NCBI GenBank assembly: GCA_944325155.1
Contig: CALUYY010000001.1
Span: 62,001 to 126,000, forward strand
Reading direction: 5' to 3'
Length of the DNA stretch: 64,000 nucleotides
Origin: Candidatus Gastranaerophilales bacterium
GTDB lineage: Bacteria > Cyanobacteriota > Vampirovibrionia > Gastranaerophilales > Gastranaerophilaceae
Shown one piece after another: positions 1 through 8,689 of the stretch (positions within the stretch are counted from its first letter, which is position 1; every line of letters begins with the position of its first letter). Under the pieces are notes generated by a model that worked only from the letters and a program-made list of their open reading frames with translations, made no database searches and had not been told where the DNA came from. The position numbers were made by a program, and so were the translations under genes.

Positions 1-1018
1 CACCTAATTGCTGGTCGACATAACCGGGGTCAAAAACGCCGTCGGCAACATATTTACCGGATGTATAATTTGTTGTACCCGCCCAAACATACGGCGAAGG
101 AAGCCCTTTATTTTTATACCCGAGACCGTTATATCTTTCCGCAAAATCATACCAAGTGTTGATATTATTTAAATCAATGTTTCCGTAGCCGCCGGACAGC
201 GCATCAACAGCAGAAGCTTCCCAGCTTGAATACCCTGACAGTGAGCCGCCGTCATGCAATCTTCTGTTAAAATTACCGCTTGCTTCTCTCCAGTGAATTG
301 CGGCAATAAGTTCGGCGGGAACTCCGGTTTGTGAAGCAACGGATTGATACCTGCTTTTATTTTGTGCCCAGTGACTTTTAAACATTTGAAGCTCGCTTTG
401 TTGTCTTGAAGATAATTTTTCGGAGAAATTATATGAAAAGTTTCCGTAATTTGTGCTGCCGTTTGAAGCGGATAAATTCATAACCTGTCCCGTGCCGTTT
501 GCCGCATTTTGATTTGCCGCTCTTTGTGCGGCTGCAAGCTCTTGCTGTTTTATTCTTGTAATCTGCATTTCCATATTAGTCATTAACGACAATACCTGTC
601 CTCTGAGGTTTGATATTTGATTGTTTACATTTTGTATGTTTGATGTTACCTGTTCAGCTTCGGACGCGTCTTCGACTTTAGAATAATCCGACAACAAAAG
701 ATGTCTTTGTTCTTCAAGATTTTCTATTTGTTTTTCCAAGACCTGAATTTGTTTCCAATATTCTTCTTCAACTTCTTCAACGGTCTTTGTGCCTGATGTT
801 GCAGTGTTGGCTGTCGTTTGGGCAGTGTTATTTGTATTTGAATTTGTGTCGTCAATATCTTCAATAAACGTCTGCAGTTCGTTTTCGGTTATTGTTTTAT
901 CATTGTTTTTATCAAGCATTTTTAAATATTGTTCATTTGTAATGCCCGCTTCTTTCAGGGCATTATACATATTTTTGCCTTCTATTTTATAGTTTCCTAT
1001 TTTAAAATTTTCGCCCAT
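1..1018 (-). CDS. Lysozyme-like protein with EF-hand-like N-terminus (3' end cut by window)
   Basis: Open from an ATG at 1018 to the window edge (339 codons, no stop seen). An AAAGGAA ribosome site lies 7 nt upstream. The N-terminal head (IGNYKI..., then LKMLDKNNDKTITENEL, about residues 7-55) contains an EF-hand-like loop and closely matches the head of the next gene upstream, which ends 15 nt before this start. A coiled-coil stretch follows. The C-terminal 110 residues resemble phage-type lysozyme-family proteins: HWREASGNF (likely catalytic E245), RLHDGG, ERYNGLGY and KYVADGVFDPGY. The expected activity is peptidoglycan cleavage. No signal peptide is visible, so the export route is unknown. 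Only a few residues should be missing at the C-terminus. Confidence 0.85.
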   Translation of the reverse strand, partial: MGENFKIGNYKIEGKNMYNALKEAGITNEQYLKMLDKNNDKTITENELQTFIEDIDDTNSNTNNTAQTTANTATSGTKTVEEVEEEYWKQIQVLEKQIENLEEQRHLLLSDYSKVEDASEAEQVTSNIQNVNNQISNLRGQVLSLMTNMEMQITRIKQQELAAAQRAANQNAANGTGQVMNLSASNGSTNYGNFSYNFSEKLSSRQQSELQMFKSHWAQNKSRYQSVASQTGVPAELIAAIHWREASGNFNRRLHDGGSLSGYSSWEASAVDALSGGYGNIDLNNINTWYDFAERYNGLGYKNKGLPSPYVWAGTTNYTSGKYVADGVFDPGYVDQQLG

Positions 1019-1033
1019 AATTTGTTCCTTTAG

Positions 1034-1975
1034 TTATGCAAAAAGGTTTGTATTTGCATTTATGTTGGCACCCGTTAATTGATTATATATACTCGTAACG
1101 GATGGAACCCACCCGGAATTTGTGCCGTTAGGGTCATTTGCCGCACCTACGGGGCAGTATTTAGCACCGATTGAACTTATTGTCGTTAACCCCTGATTAA
1201 TATAATTATTTTTCAAATTCTTTGCAACGGCTCTTATTCCTTCTTCAAGGCTGGAATAATGCGTCAAAGACATCCAGTTGCTGGAAGGATCCATCATGCC
1301 GCCCGGATTATTATAGTTTTTAATTGCACTTGATGTTCCCCATCCGGTTTCAAGCGCCATAATAGAAGCAAGCAAATTGGGATCAAGTCCGTTTTCTTCG
1401 GCAATTGAAGCAACCATGGCGCCTTGTCCCGCCAGAACACCTTTATTAAATGATGAGTTATTAAAGTTATTTACAAAATCGGCGCTGTTACCCGAATATG
1501 TATAATTTCCGCCGGATTGTGAAACGGCTGCGCCTGTACCGGATATACCCTGCATAGCTGCAGATTCTGCCTGCATATATGTATTTAAGATTTGCCCCCT
1601 TACATTTGAAATCTGGTTTTGAAGGTTATCGGACTGCTGCTTATATTTATTAAAAGTATCTTCATCCTGTGCCGTTCCCATCCGGTTATTTATCTGATGT
1701 TTTTGATTCATCAGGTTATCCATTTGCTGATAAAGCATAATTAAAATATCGTCATAATCGCTTTGCACCGAATTTGTTGAATTTGAAGATGAGGATGAAT
1801 TTTCTTTTTCATCATCATCAGACAGTGCTACTTCAACAAGTTCATCTTCCGATATTATCATATCGCCGTTTTTATCAAGCTTTTTTAAATCTTTTTCATC
1901 TTTTATATTAGCCTGATTTAAAACGTTATATGCTTCAGAGGTTTTAATTGAATAGTTTCCGATTTTTTCCGTCAT
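1034..1975 (-). CDS. EF-hand, coiled-coil, glucosaminidase-domain protein
   Basis: 313 aa. The N-terminus carries IGNYSIK and a canonical 12-residue EF-hand loop (DKNGDMIISEDE, about residues 34-45), then a Ser/Asp-rich linker and a short coiled coil. From about residue 185 there is a glucosaminidase (LytG/FlgJ-type) domain: ASIMALETGWGTSSAI with the likely catalytic Glu, then YNNPGGMM. It ends with a tail (IGAKYCPVGAANDP) shared with the C-terminus of the 2110-3972 protein. The expected role is cleavage of peptidoglycan glycan strands. There is no signal peptide or lipobox. It has an AAGGA-type ribosome site and is followed 15 nt later by the lysozyme-like gene, so the two are probably cotranscribed. 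Confidence 0.88.
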   Translation of the reverse strand: MTEKIGNYSIKTSEAYNVLNQANIKDEKDLKKLDKNGDMIISEDELVEVALSDDDEKENSSSSSNSTNSVQSDYDDILIMLYQQMDNLMNQKHQINNRMGTAQDEDTFNKYKQQSDNLQNQISNVRGQILNTYMQAESAAMQGISGTGAAVSQSGGNYTYSGNSADFVNNFNNSSFNKGVLAGQGAMVASIAEENGLDPNLLASIMALETGWGTSSAIKNYNNPGGMMDPSSNWMSLTHYSSLEEGIRAVAKNLKNNYINQGLTTISSIGAKYCPVGAANDPNGTNSGWVPSVTSIYNQLTGANINANTNLFA

Positions 1976-2038
1976 ATTTTTCCTTCCGAAATTAAAAATT
2001 CCGTATATTTCTTTATCGCCCTTTATTCAAGGGGGTAT

Positions 2039-2085
2039 AGTTTACCTTCCTTATTTTATATTGTCGGCATTTTTGAAGGTAAACT
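2039..2085. repeat. 11-bp inverted repeat between two hydrolase genes
   Basis: AGTTTACCTTC (2039-2049) and GAAGGTAAACT (2075-2085) form perfect inverted arms around a 25-nt spacer in the 134-bp gap between the genes at 2110-3972 and 1034-1975. There is no T-run on the minus strand just after it, so a simple terminator is unlikely. It could be an operator or an mRNA hairpin upstream of the 1975 start. Confidence 0.5.
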
Positions 2086-2109
2086 TTATTTAATATTAAG
2101 AATTGTTAA

Positions 2110-3972
2110 CTAGCATAATGCGGTATTTGCATCAATATTCTTTCCGGTTAAATCATTGTAAATGCTTACAATTGCAGGAATCCAATTTCCGTTAAGACCG
2201 GTAGGATCGTTTGCCGCACCGACAGGGCAGTATTTTGCACCGATTTGCGAAACGGTTGTCAGATTGTTGCCTTCCTGATGAACATAATTGTTGGAAAGAT
2301 TTCTTATAACGGCTTCAATGCCTTCATCGAGACTGTTATACGTTATAAGACCGCTGCTGCTCATCATGCCGCCGGGGTTATTTTTATTTAAAATTGCGGA
2401 GCTTGTACCGTAGCCGGTTTCATGCGCCATAATTGCGGTAACAAGGTACGGGTCAATATCGTATTCTTTGCATAATCCTTCAATTAAGTCGGCTTTATCC
2501 GCAAGCGCACCGTTTGCCAATTCGCTGTTTTCAAATGCTGCTGCAAGTTCGCCCAGGTTTTCGGCTTCGCCCGCTTTTTGACCTCTTTGAGCTTTTAGTT
2601 CTTCAAGCTCTTGTCTTTGCGAGTCAAGCGTTTCTTGTGCTGTTGTATTATCTTCTTCGTATTGTGTCTTTATATTTTCAATTTCATCTTTGGTTTCTTT
2701 TATTATTTTTTTCAGGGGCGAATTTTCATCAAGGCTTTCTTCAATCTTTGTCAGAATATCATCTTTTGCCTGTTCTTGTTCGCTTTCGGTATTTTTAAGA
2801 TCTGAAATTTCGCCGTCTAATGTTTCAATTTCAGCTTCAAGTTCCGCTTTTTTTGCTTCAAGGTCTGCTTTTTTTGCTTCAAGGTCTGCTTTAATTGCCT
2901 GGTTTTCTGCGTCTTTTTCCTCGTTGCCCGAATTTGTATCTATGGCAGAAATTTGTGCGTCAAGTTCTGAAATTTGGGATGTGGTTGATGATAATTGGCT
3001 TTCCGTATCAGCTTTTTCGTTTTCTTTTTCCGTTATACTTTCTTGCGTTTTTTGAAGGTCTTCATCAGCTTTTTTATATTCGTCTTTTAATTCCTGGTCG
3101 ATTTCATCTGATTCTTCAATTGCTTCTCTTTGTTTTTGTTCTTGTTCTTCAATGTCAGAATCTTTTGCTTCTCTTAAAGACTGTATATTTTCTTCAGATT
3201 CGGGTATTTTTACCGTTTCAAGTTCTTCTATTTTTGCATCCAAGTCAGCAACTTCTTGCTCTGCCTGACTTGCGGCTTCTTGTACCGCTTGTTGTGCAGC
3301 GTTATAGGAGCCTCCGCCGGATGAACTTCCGATCGAACCACCGCCTCCGCCTCCGGAGTAGCCGCCGGTTGAACCGCCTCCGCCTGTTGATTGAACCGGT
3401 GCTTGTTGAACGGGTGTTTGTGCTTCATTGCCTAAAAAATAGTCTTTCAGCTTTTGAACAATATCTTGCATGTTGTTTTCATCTATTTTTGGATCTTCTT
3501 CATCAATTGAATCAATATTATTATTTACGTAATTTTTAATTTCGCCGGGAGTTAAATCGGATAAAGTTTCGGCCGATGAACTGATTTTTTCAATGTCTTC
3601 CCTGCCGAGTTTCCCGTCTTTGTCGGAATCAAGAAGGTCAAAAACTTTGTCATATCCGATTTTATCTATAAATTTATTTAATGAATCATTTGTTTCAACA
3701 ATACTTTTGAATTCCTGAATTGATTCTTCCCTTATTTCTTTAACTTCAGGGTTAATTTCACTTTCTTCATTTTCGTTTTCTTCGTTTATTTCATCGAAAA
3801 ATTCTTCGGTATCAATATTTTGCAATTCATCTTCATTAATAGAATATAATCTGTTATATGAAGCATCGGATGCCGATTTAACGGTACTTGAATCCGTATT
3901 TACGATAGCTGTGTCTTCGGTGCCGTTTACATATAAATCGTTAATCCGGTTAATTAATGAAGTTCTTTCCAT
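2110..3972 (-). CDS. EF-hand, coiled-coil, Gly-rich linker, glucosaminidase protein
   Basis: 620 aa from ATG 3972. An upstream TTG at 3984 would extend the frame by four codons but overlaps the GAGGAA ribosome site, so 3972 is preferred. Order of parts: acidic head with the motif SYNRLYSINEDEL (about residues 39-51); EF-hand-like loop DSDKDGKLGRED (115-126); Gly/Ser-rich linker (about 195-225); long Glu/Lys/Gln coiled coil (about 230-480); C-terminal glucosaminidase-like domain with IMAHETGYGTSSAI, NKNNPGGMM and IGAKYCPVGAANDP. The last domain is a clear paralog of the one in 1034-1975. Expected activity is peptidoglycan glycan-strand hydrolysis, with the coiled coil acting as spacer or oligomeriser. 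There is no signal peptide. It is divergent from the 4155 gene across a 182-bp intergenic region. Confidence 0.88.
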   Translation of the reverse strand: MERTSLINRINDLYVNGTEDTAIVNTDSSTVKSASDASYNRLYSINEDELQNIDTEEFFDEINEENENEESEINPEVKEIREESIQEFKSIVETNDSLNKFIDKIGYDKVFDLLDSDKDGKLGREDIEKISSSAETLSDLTPGEIKNYVNNNIDSIDEEDPKIDENNMQDIVQKLKDYFLGNEAQTPVQQAPVQSTGGGGSTGGYSGGGGGGSIGSSSGGGSYNAAQQAVQEAASQAEQEVADLDAKIEELETVKIPESEENIQSLREAKDSDIEEQEQKQREAIEESDEIDQELKDEYKKADEDLQKTQESITEKENEKADTESQLSSTTSQISELDAQISAIDTNSGNEEKDAENQAIKADLEAKKADLEAKKAELEAEIETLDGEISDLKNTESEQEQAKDDILTKIEESLDENSPLKKIIKETKDEIENIKTQYEEDNTTAQETLDSQRQELEELKAQRGQKAGEAENLGELAAAFENSELANGALADKADLIEGLCKEYDIDPYLVTAIMAHETGYGTSSAILNKNNPGGMMSSSGLITYNSLDEGIEAVIRNLSNNYVHQEGNNLTTVSQIGAKYCPVGAANDPTGLNGNWIPAIVSIYNDLTGKNIDANTALC

Positions 3973-3994
3973 AATATTCCTCAATCTTTATATG

Positions 3995-4011
3995 TATATA
4001 TAAAGTATATA
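3995..4011 (-). promoter_or_regulatory. 17-bp AT motif upstream of 3972, shared with the 15829 gene
   Basis: TATATATAAAGTATATA occurs here, 23 nt upstream of the 3972 start, and again without mismatch at 15861-15877, 32 nt upstream of the 15829 start, in the same orientation relative to each gene. It may be an extended -10 region or the binding site of a common regulator. The evidence is the identity and the shared position only. Confidence 0.4.
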
Positions 4012-4154
4012 CTTATGGAATAATTGCTTTTTTGGTTTTTGGTTAATTTACATAACTTAACAATTTGTGTAACAAAACGGTAACATTTCTAAAGAAATTT
4101 TAAATAAAAACGATTTAGCTTTTATGTGTGTATAAAAACGGAAGGTGTTTATTT

Positions 4155-7100
4155 ATGGCAAACTACGAATTAAAAGTTGACGGAAAAACATATTACTTCG
4201 TAAATGAAGCGGAATATAACGAGGTTAAAGACGCAGGGAGCACCGAAGAGCAAAAAGAATTAATAGCACAATACGGCAAAACAAAAGTTTCAACCAATGA
4301 AGACGATTTGGTTGAAATTGACGAAACGGGCGAAACCGAAGGAACAGATGGAAGCGAAGAAAGCAGCAACAATTCGGGAGAGCTTAATGGCTTTGAAATT
4401 GAAGAATATGAAGCCTTTATGCAAACGGTCGGATATAACAATTTGACGGAAGACAGCAGTGTTGATGATATGGTTGCGGTTTTTGACAAAATAGAAGCCG
4501 AAATTGAAAAACTTGATTTAAAGGTAAGATCGCTTGACTCAGATGACCCAAACGAAATTAATGATGTCTTAATGGATTTGTCTACCGTAAATGTCGCAAT
4601 GGGGAAATTTATGGAATCAATCGGATTTGAAAGCTCTTATGGTGTTGGCAAACATATTCTCGGAGTAGGGGGATGTGCAGCAGCCGGCGCAGCAATAGGA
4701 AGCTTTATTCCGGGTGTAGGCACGGCAATAGGCGCAGGTGTCGGCGCCATTGTCGGACTTGTTGGCGGTTTTATAAATTTAGGAATAAATGCAGGTGAAG
4801 AAAATAAATTCAATAAATTAAAAGAAGACTGTGAAGCACAGGCAAACAATCTTTCACAAATGACGCAGGATGCAACAACGAAATTTACGGAAATTGTTGA
4901 AAAAGAGCTTGTGCCGGATGTCGAAAAAGAGCTTGAAGGATTGCTTGACGGTGAATTTAAATTTGATGATATTAACGATACAAGAAATATAACGGAAAAC
5001 CTGGATAATATAATTAAATGTCAGCAAAAAATTGAACCTTATTTTACAATAGCGGAAAATTTCGGAATATCATGCCCTGCGCTTGAAGAATTGGCGGAAA
5101 AATTGGGCACGGGCGACGATGCACTCCAATATGCACAGGATTATGTCGATTCTTACGCAGATGCGGTTGATATTTCCTTAACCGATGATGTTGTTGAAGA
5201 TACGGGCAAATTAAATGAAATCTATTCTTCCGTATCAAGCATAATAACGGAAGCCCAATCAAGAGGACTAAAAACGGATAAACTTGAAAAATTATTAAAA
5301 ACAACAACCGAAACAAACCAGGAAGCGGCAGATAACGAAGCAAACGATATAACAAACGGCGCAGGCTCGGGATCCGGCACAAGCGGGCTTCAACCTTATA
5401 CTATTACACAGCCTTCAAGCGGAGGCGGTATCTCAACGGGCGGAGGCTCATCGGGACTTAGCGGAGGCTCAACGGGCGGAAGCCAGGGAGCAAACACAAG
5501 CGTTGTTGAAGGCACGGAAAGCGCAATAGAAGGCTCAAATACGGCAGAAGAAACATCACAAGGCGTTGAATCAAATTCAAGTTCTTATGAAACATCAACG
5601 GATAAACTTGATGAAGCGTCAAAAGATTTAAAAGAATCTGCTCAGGCACAGGTGGATGCATACCTTGAAAGCATTAAAGCAAGCGGCTCCATAACCGAAC
5701 TTGAAAGCATGTATAATCAGGTAAGCGCAACTTATGAAGAATTGAAAGGCTTATCCGGTGAAGTTGACCTGTCGGGATTTGAAACAAAATTAAATGAAAT
5801 AAGAAGCGCACAGCAAAAAATTGTTGATGAATATACAAGTCAGGTTTCAGGCGCAATTAATTCATCATCTTCATCATCCGAAAGAAAAGAGCTCTTAGCG
5901 GGGATTGAAGCAACAATGAGTCAATATGCCGAAATTAACGTTGATTTTTCGGGGCTTAGTGCTCTTGTATCGCAAATAAAAGATAAAGAACAACAATATA
6001 TAGACGAGCAAACCCAAGCGGCAAATAATACTATTCAAAATGCGGCAACAAAAGAAGAAATAACAAACGTTATAAATAATATAACGGTTATAATAAATGA
6101 ATCAAACGGACTCGGCGCCGATGTCAGCGGGTTAACGGCAGCCGTTGAACAACTAAATGCAAAACTTGAAGAAATAATTGCAAAAGAAACGGCACCCGAA
6201 GGCACGGGTGAAACCGAAGACGGCAAAGGTGCAGGCGGTGCGGATTTTGAAACAAGAATTCAAAATATTTTAACTGCAATAAATGGTGCAAAATCATTGG
6301 AATCATTATCGGCGCTTAAAGGCGAAGTTGATCTGTTAATGAATGAAGCGGTAGCAAATTCATATCCGACCGAAGAAATTGAAAACTTATATTTAATGTT
6401 ACAGACAAAAGGAAATGAATTATCGGGCGAAGTTGCAACAGACGGCGAAGAAACGGTAAATAAAACAACAAATGTTGAAATTTTAAATAATGTTGCAATA
6501 AACGTAAATAATAATATAGTACATGTAATTAACATTAACGCAGATACCAAAAGACTTGAAGACCTGCTTCAAAAAATCTACGATAAAATAAGCGAGCTTG
6601 CTATAAATCCTCCCGAAGAAAAACCGGATGAAGACGACACAAGCGTTGAAGAACCTAAAGAAGAGTGTCCGCCTGAAGATGAGCTTCCGGTTGAAGATAA
6701 CCCGAATGATGACCCGAATTCATCAGGTATAATCGACCCGACTTTAGGCATAGAAGGGGCGCCTGAAGATAATGACAATATAGAAGACAGCGAAACACAA
6801 ACCCCTGCAACAGAACCGGATAACAACGATAAAAATGACAACAAACCGGAAGAAACAATTCCTGAAGGCGAAACAACGCCATCAAATGATAATGTAACCG
6901 AAGATAAACCGAAAGAAGATAACACAAAAGTTGAAGAACCTAAAGAAGACGAAACAGCGGTTGAACCCCCAAAAGAAGACAATACGGCTGCAACACCTCC
7001 CGTAAATGAAGATAACGAAACCTATAGGCCTTCAGAAAACAATACAACCGATTCATCCGTAACAGAAGATGATACAACACCTGAAACACCCCAAACACCG

Positions 7101-7313
7101 GTGTCGGATAATGAAAATGATGATACTGCAACAGAAGATGATATGCCGTGCGAAACGGAAGACAATCTTCCCGAAACAGACATGGGCGGCTCAAGCGTAA
7201 GTGTAAATGAATCGAATGAAAGCGAAACACAAGCCGATACAAATCAAACAAATGTCTATGAAGGTGAAGACGGGCATGATATAGAACTTGATTTTGAAGA
7301 AGATGAAAAATAA
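4155..7313 (+). CDS. Giant acidic protein: head module, glycine zipper, coiled coils, Pro/Glu tail
   Basis: 1052 aa from ATG 4155, chosen because GGAAGGTG lies 8 nt upstream; a GTG at 4128 is upstream of that site. The N-terminal head (YELKVDGKTYYF, then EY.EVK and NEDDLVEIDET) matches the head of the CHAP protein at 13036. Residues about 163-215 are a glycine-zipper or membrane-active stretch (AAAGAAIG, GVGTAIGAGVGAIVG). Coiled coil follows, then a Gly/Ser linker (about 402-446), more helical coil with NxxS-rich repeats, and a very acidic Pro/Glu/Thr/Asp tail (about 816-1052). No catalytic domain is recognised. The structure suggests a secreted scaffold, adhesin or pore-forming partner of the neighbouring hydrolases. 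It is followed 14 nt later by the 7328 gene, so the two likely form an operon. Confidence 0.85.
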   Translation: MANYELKVDGKTYYFVNEAEYNEVKDAGSTEEQKELIAQYGKTKVSTNEDDLVEIDETGETEGTDGSEESSNNSGELNGFEIEEYEAFMQTVGYNNLTEDSSVDDMVAVFDKIEAEIEKLDLKVRSLDSDDPNEINDVLMDLSTVNVAMGKFMESIGFESSYGVGKHILGVGGCAAAGAAIGSFIPGVGTAIGAGVGAIVGLVGGFINLGINAGEENKFNKLKEDCEAQANNLSQMTQDATTKFTEIVEKELVPDVEKELEGLLDGEFKFDDINDTRNITENLDNIIKCQQKIEPYFTIAENFGISCPALEELAEKLGTGDDALQYAQDYVDSYADAVDISLTDDVVEDTGKLNEIYSSVSSIITEAQSRGLKTDKLEKLLKTTTETNQEAADNEANDITNGAGSGSGTSGLQPYTITQPSSGGGISTGGGSSGLSGGSTGGSQGANTSVVEGTESAIEGSNTAEETSQGVESNSSSYETSTDKLDEASKDLKESAQAQVDAYLESIKASGSITELESMYNQVSATYEELKGLSGEVDLSGFETKLNEIRSAQQKIVDEYTSQVSGAINSSSSSSERKELLAGIEATMSQYAEINVDFSGLSALVSQIKDKEQQYIDEQTQAANNTIQNAATKEEITNVINNITVIINESNGLGADVSGLTAAVEQLNAKLEEIIAKETAPEGTGETEDGKGAGGADFETRIQNILTAINGAKSLESLSALKGEVDLLMNEAVANSYPTEEIENLYLMLQTKGNELSGEVATDGEETVNKTTNVEILNNVAINVNNNIVHVININADTKRLEDLLQKIYDKISELAINPPEEKPDEDDTSVEEPKEECPPEDELPVEDNPNDDPNSSGIIDPTLGIEGAPEDNDNIEDSETQTPATEPDNNDKNDNKPEETIPEGETTPSNDNVTEDKPKEDNTKVEEPKEDETAVEPPKEDNTAATPPVNEDNETYRPSENNTTDSSVTEDDTTPETPQTPVSDNENDDTATEDDMPCETEDNLPETDMGGSSVSVNESNESETQADTNQTNVYEGEDGHDIELDFEEDEK

Positions 7314-7327
7314 TGAAGGAGTAAAAG

Positions 7328-8689
7328 ATGACAATTGACCCCATCAGAAAACTGATTTTAGGAAACACGGACGCACTTGAATCCGACAGTAAAGTTCAAG
7401 ACACAAAAACAACGGCAAATCAGTCGGGATACAACAGAATACAAAGCTATGAAGATGAATTAATTGAACTTGATGAAACAAGCTTTGGAACTTTTGATTC
7501 CGAAAATGCCGATACGGATGAAATTGAAGCAGAAATAAAATCCAAAGAAGAAGAAATAAAGCAGCTTGAACAAGATACCGAACAATATATAGAAGATTGC
7601 ACCAATGAAATTGAAAAAATTATATCCGAAGGAACAGATGTTATTCCCGATGAAGTTCAGGAGCAATTTAGCGAAATATCGGATGAAATTTCAAAAGCGA
7701 TAAAAGGAAACACAGGTTCGATTCAGGAATTATCTTCAACAATTTCCGAAAATGAACTTGCAATTTCAAGAGCAAATGATGAAATAAAAGAAAAAGAAAA
7801 AGAAATTAAAGAAAAAGAAGATAAAATAAAATCTTTGGAAAAAAAGAATGATCCCGAATCCAAAGAAGAAATCGAATCTCTTAAAGGTGAAATTCAAGGT
7901 CTGAATTCCGAAATTTCAAAATTAAACGACATTATCTCAAATGCAAATAAAGTAATTGAAACAGCAAACGGAGAAATTGAAGAATATACAAAACTGAATG
8001 AAACCGAAGCCGAAAGACAAAAAGGCTTAATGAATGAGCTTTTAAATGAATATAACAAATCACACACACAGGAAGAAAGGGTTATGCAGGACCCTGAATC
8101 CAAAAGAAACATTGAAGGGCTTGAAGAGTGCATTTCAAATGCCAACATGAATTTATCCGAAAACACCCTTAATTTAACAAATGAAATTAATAATTTAAGG
8201 GTTGAACTTGCAAAAAAATATCTAGAAGAATTAAAAGCAAAAGAGGCGGCTGCAACCACCCAAACATCAGGCACAAGCTATTCAATTCTGGGCGGAAATT
8301 ATACGGGCGATCTTCCCGTTAATTCAAGTCTGGCTTCAATTGCGGAAAGCACGGCAAATTCAATGGGCTCGACCGGCTGGTGTTTAAAGGGCGTAAATAA
8401 TGCTCTTGAAGCGGCATACGGTTTCAGATTAAGTTACAATAGCGCCTATCAGGCAATTCCCGCACTGCAATCAAGAAGCGATTTTACGGAAGTTACAAAC
8501 GAATTTCCGACCGCACAAAGCTTAACAAATCTTCCCGCAGGCGCAATAGTAGTCTGGGAAAACGGCAACGGACACCCGCACGGGCACATATCAATTGCTC
8601 TGGGCGACGGCAGAGAAGCATCCGATCACATACAATCGCAAACCGTAAACTACGGAACACAATATCACGTATTTATAAAAAATAACTAA
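7328..8689 (+). CDS. Coiled-coil protein with CHAP/NlpC-like cysteine peptidase domain
   Basis: 453 aa, preceded by a GAAGGAG ribosome site 6 nt before ATG. The acidic head carries GYNRIQSYEDELIELDET, the same pattern as the 2110-3972 protein. A dense Lys/Glu coiled coil spans about residues 60-305. The C-terminal 130 residues look like a papain-fold amidase/peptidase of the CHAP or NlpC/P60 group: TGWCLKGVN with C352 as the likely nucleophile, and HPHGHISIAL with H420 as the likely general base. Expected substrate is the peptidoglycan stem peptide or cross-bridge. There is no signal peptide. The stop codon overlaps the convergent antiporter stop by 3 bp. Confidence 0.83.
   Translation: MTIDPIRKLILGNTDALESDSKVQDTKTTANQSGYNRIQSYEDELIELDETSFGTFDSENADTDEIEAEIKSKEEEIKQLEQDTEQYIEDCTNEIEKIISEGTDVIPDEVQEQFSEISDEISKAIKGNTGSIQELSSTISENELAISRANDEIKEKEKEIKEKEDKIKSLEKKNDPESKEEIESLKGEIQGLNSEISKLNDIISNANKVIETANGEIEEYTKLNETEAERQKGLMNELLNEYNKSHTQEERVMQDPESKRNIEGLEECISNANMNLSENTLNLTNEINNLRVELAKKYLEELKAKEAAATTQTSGTSYSILGGNYTGDLPVNSSLASIAESTANSMGSTGWCLKGVNNALEAAYGFRLSYNSAYQAIPALQSRSDFTEVTNEFPTAQSLTNLPAGAIVVWENGNGHPHGHISIALGDGREASDHIQSQTVNYGTQYHVFIKNN

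Noticed and set aside
2514-3539. Plus-strand frames of up to 214 codons opposite the 2110-3972 gene
   Set aside because: They lie antisense to a well-supported coiled-coil gene. Frames like these arise from its repetitive Glu/Lys/Gln codons, and they are rich in Leu/Phe/Arg without domain signals.
4128-4154. GTG start at 4128 for the giant acidic protein
   Set aside because: It would place the strong GGAAGGTG ribosome site inside the gene; ATG 4155 has correct spacing and aligns with the head of the 13036 protein.
6578-7368. Minus-strand Ser- or Leu-rich frames opposite the acidic tail of the 4155 gene
   Set aside because: Low-complexity reverse translation of Glu/Asp/Pro/Thr codons; no ribosome site or start context.
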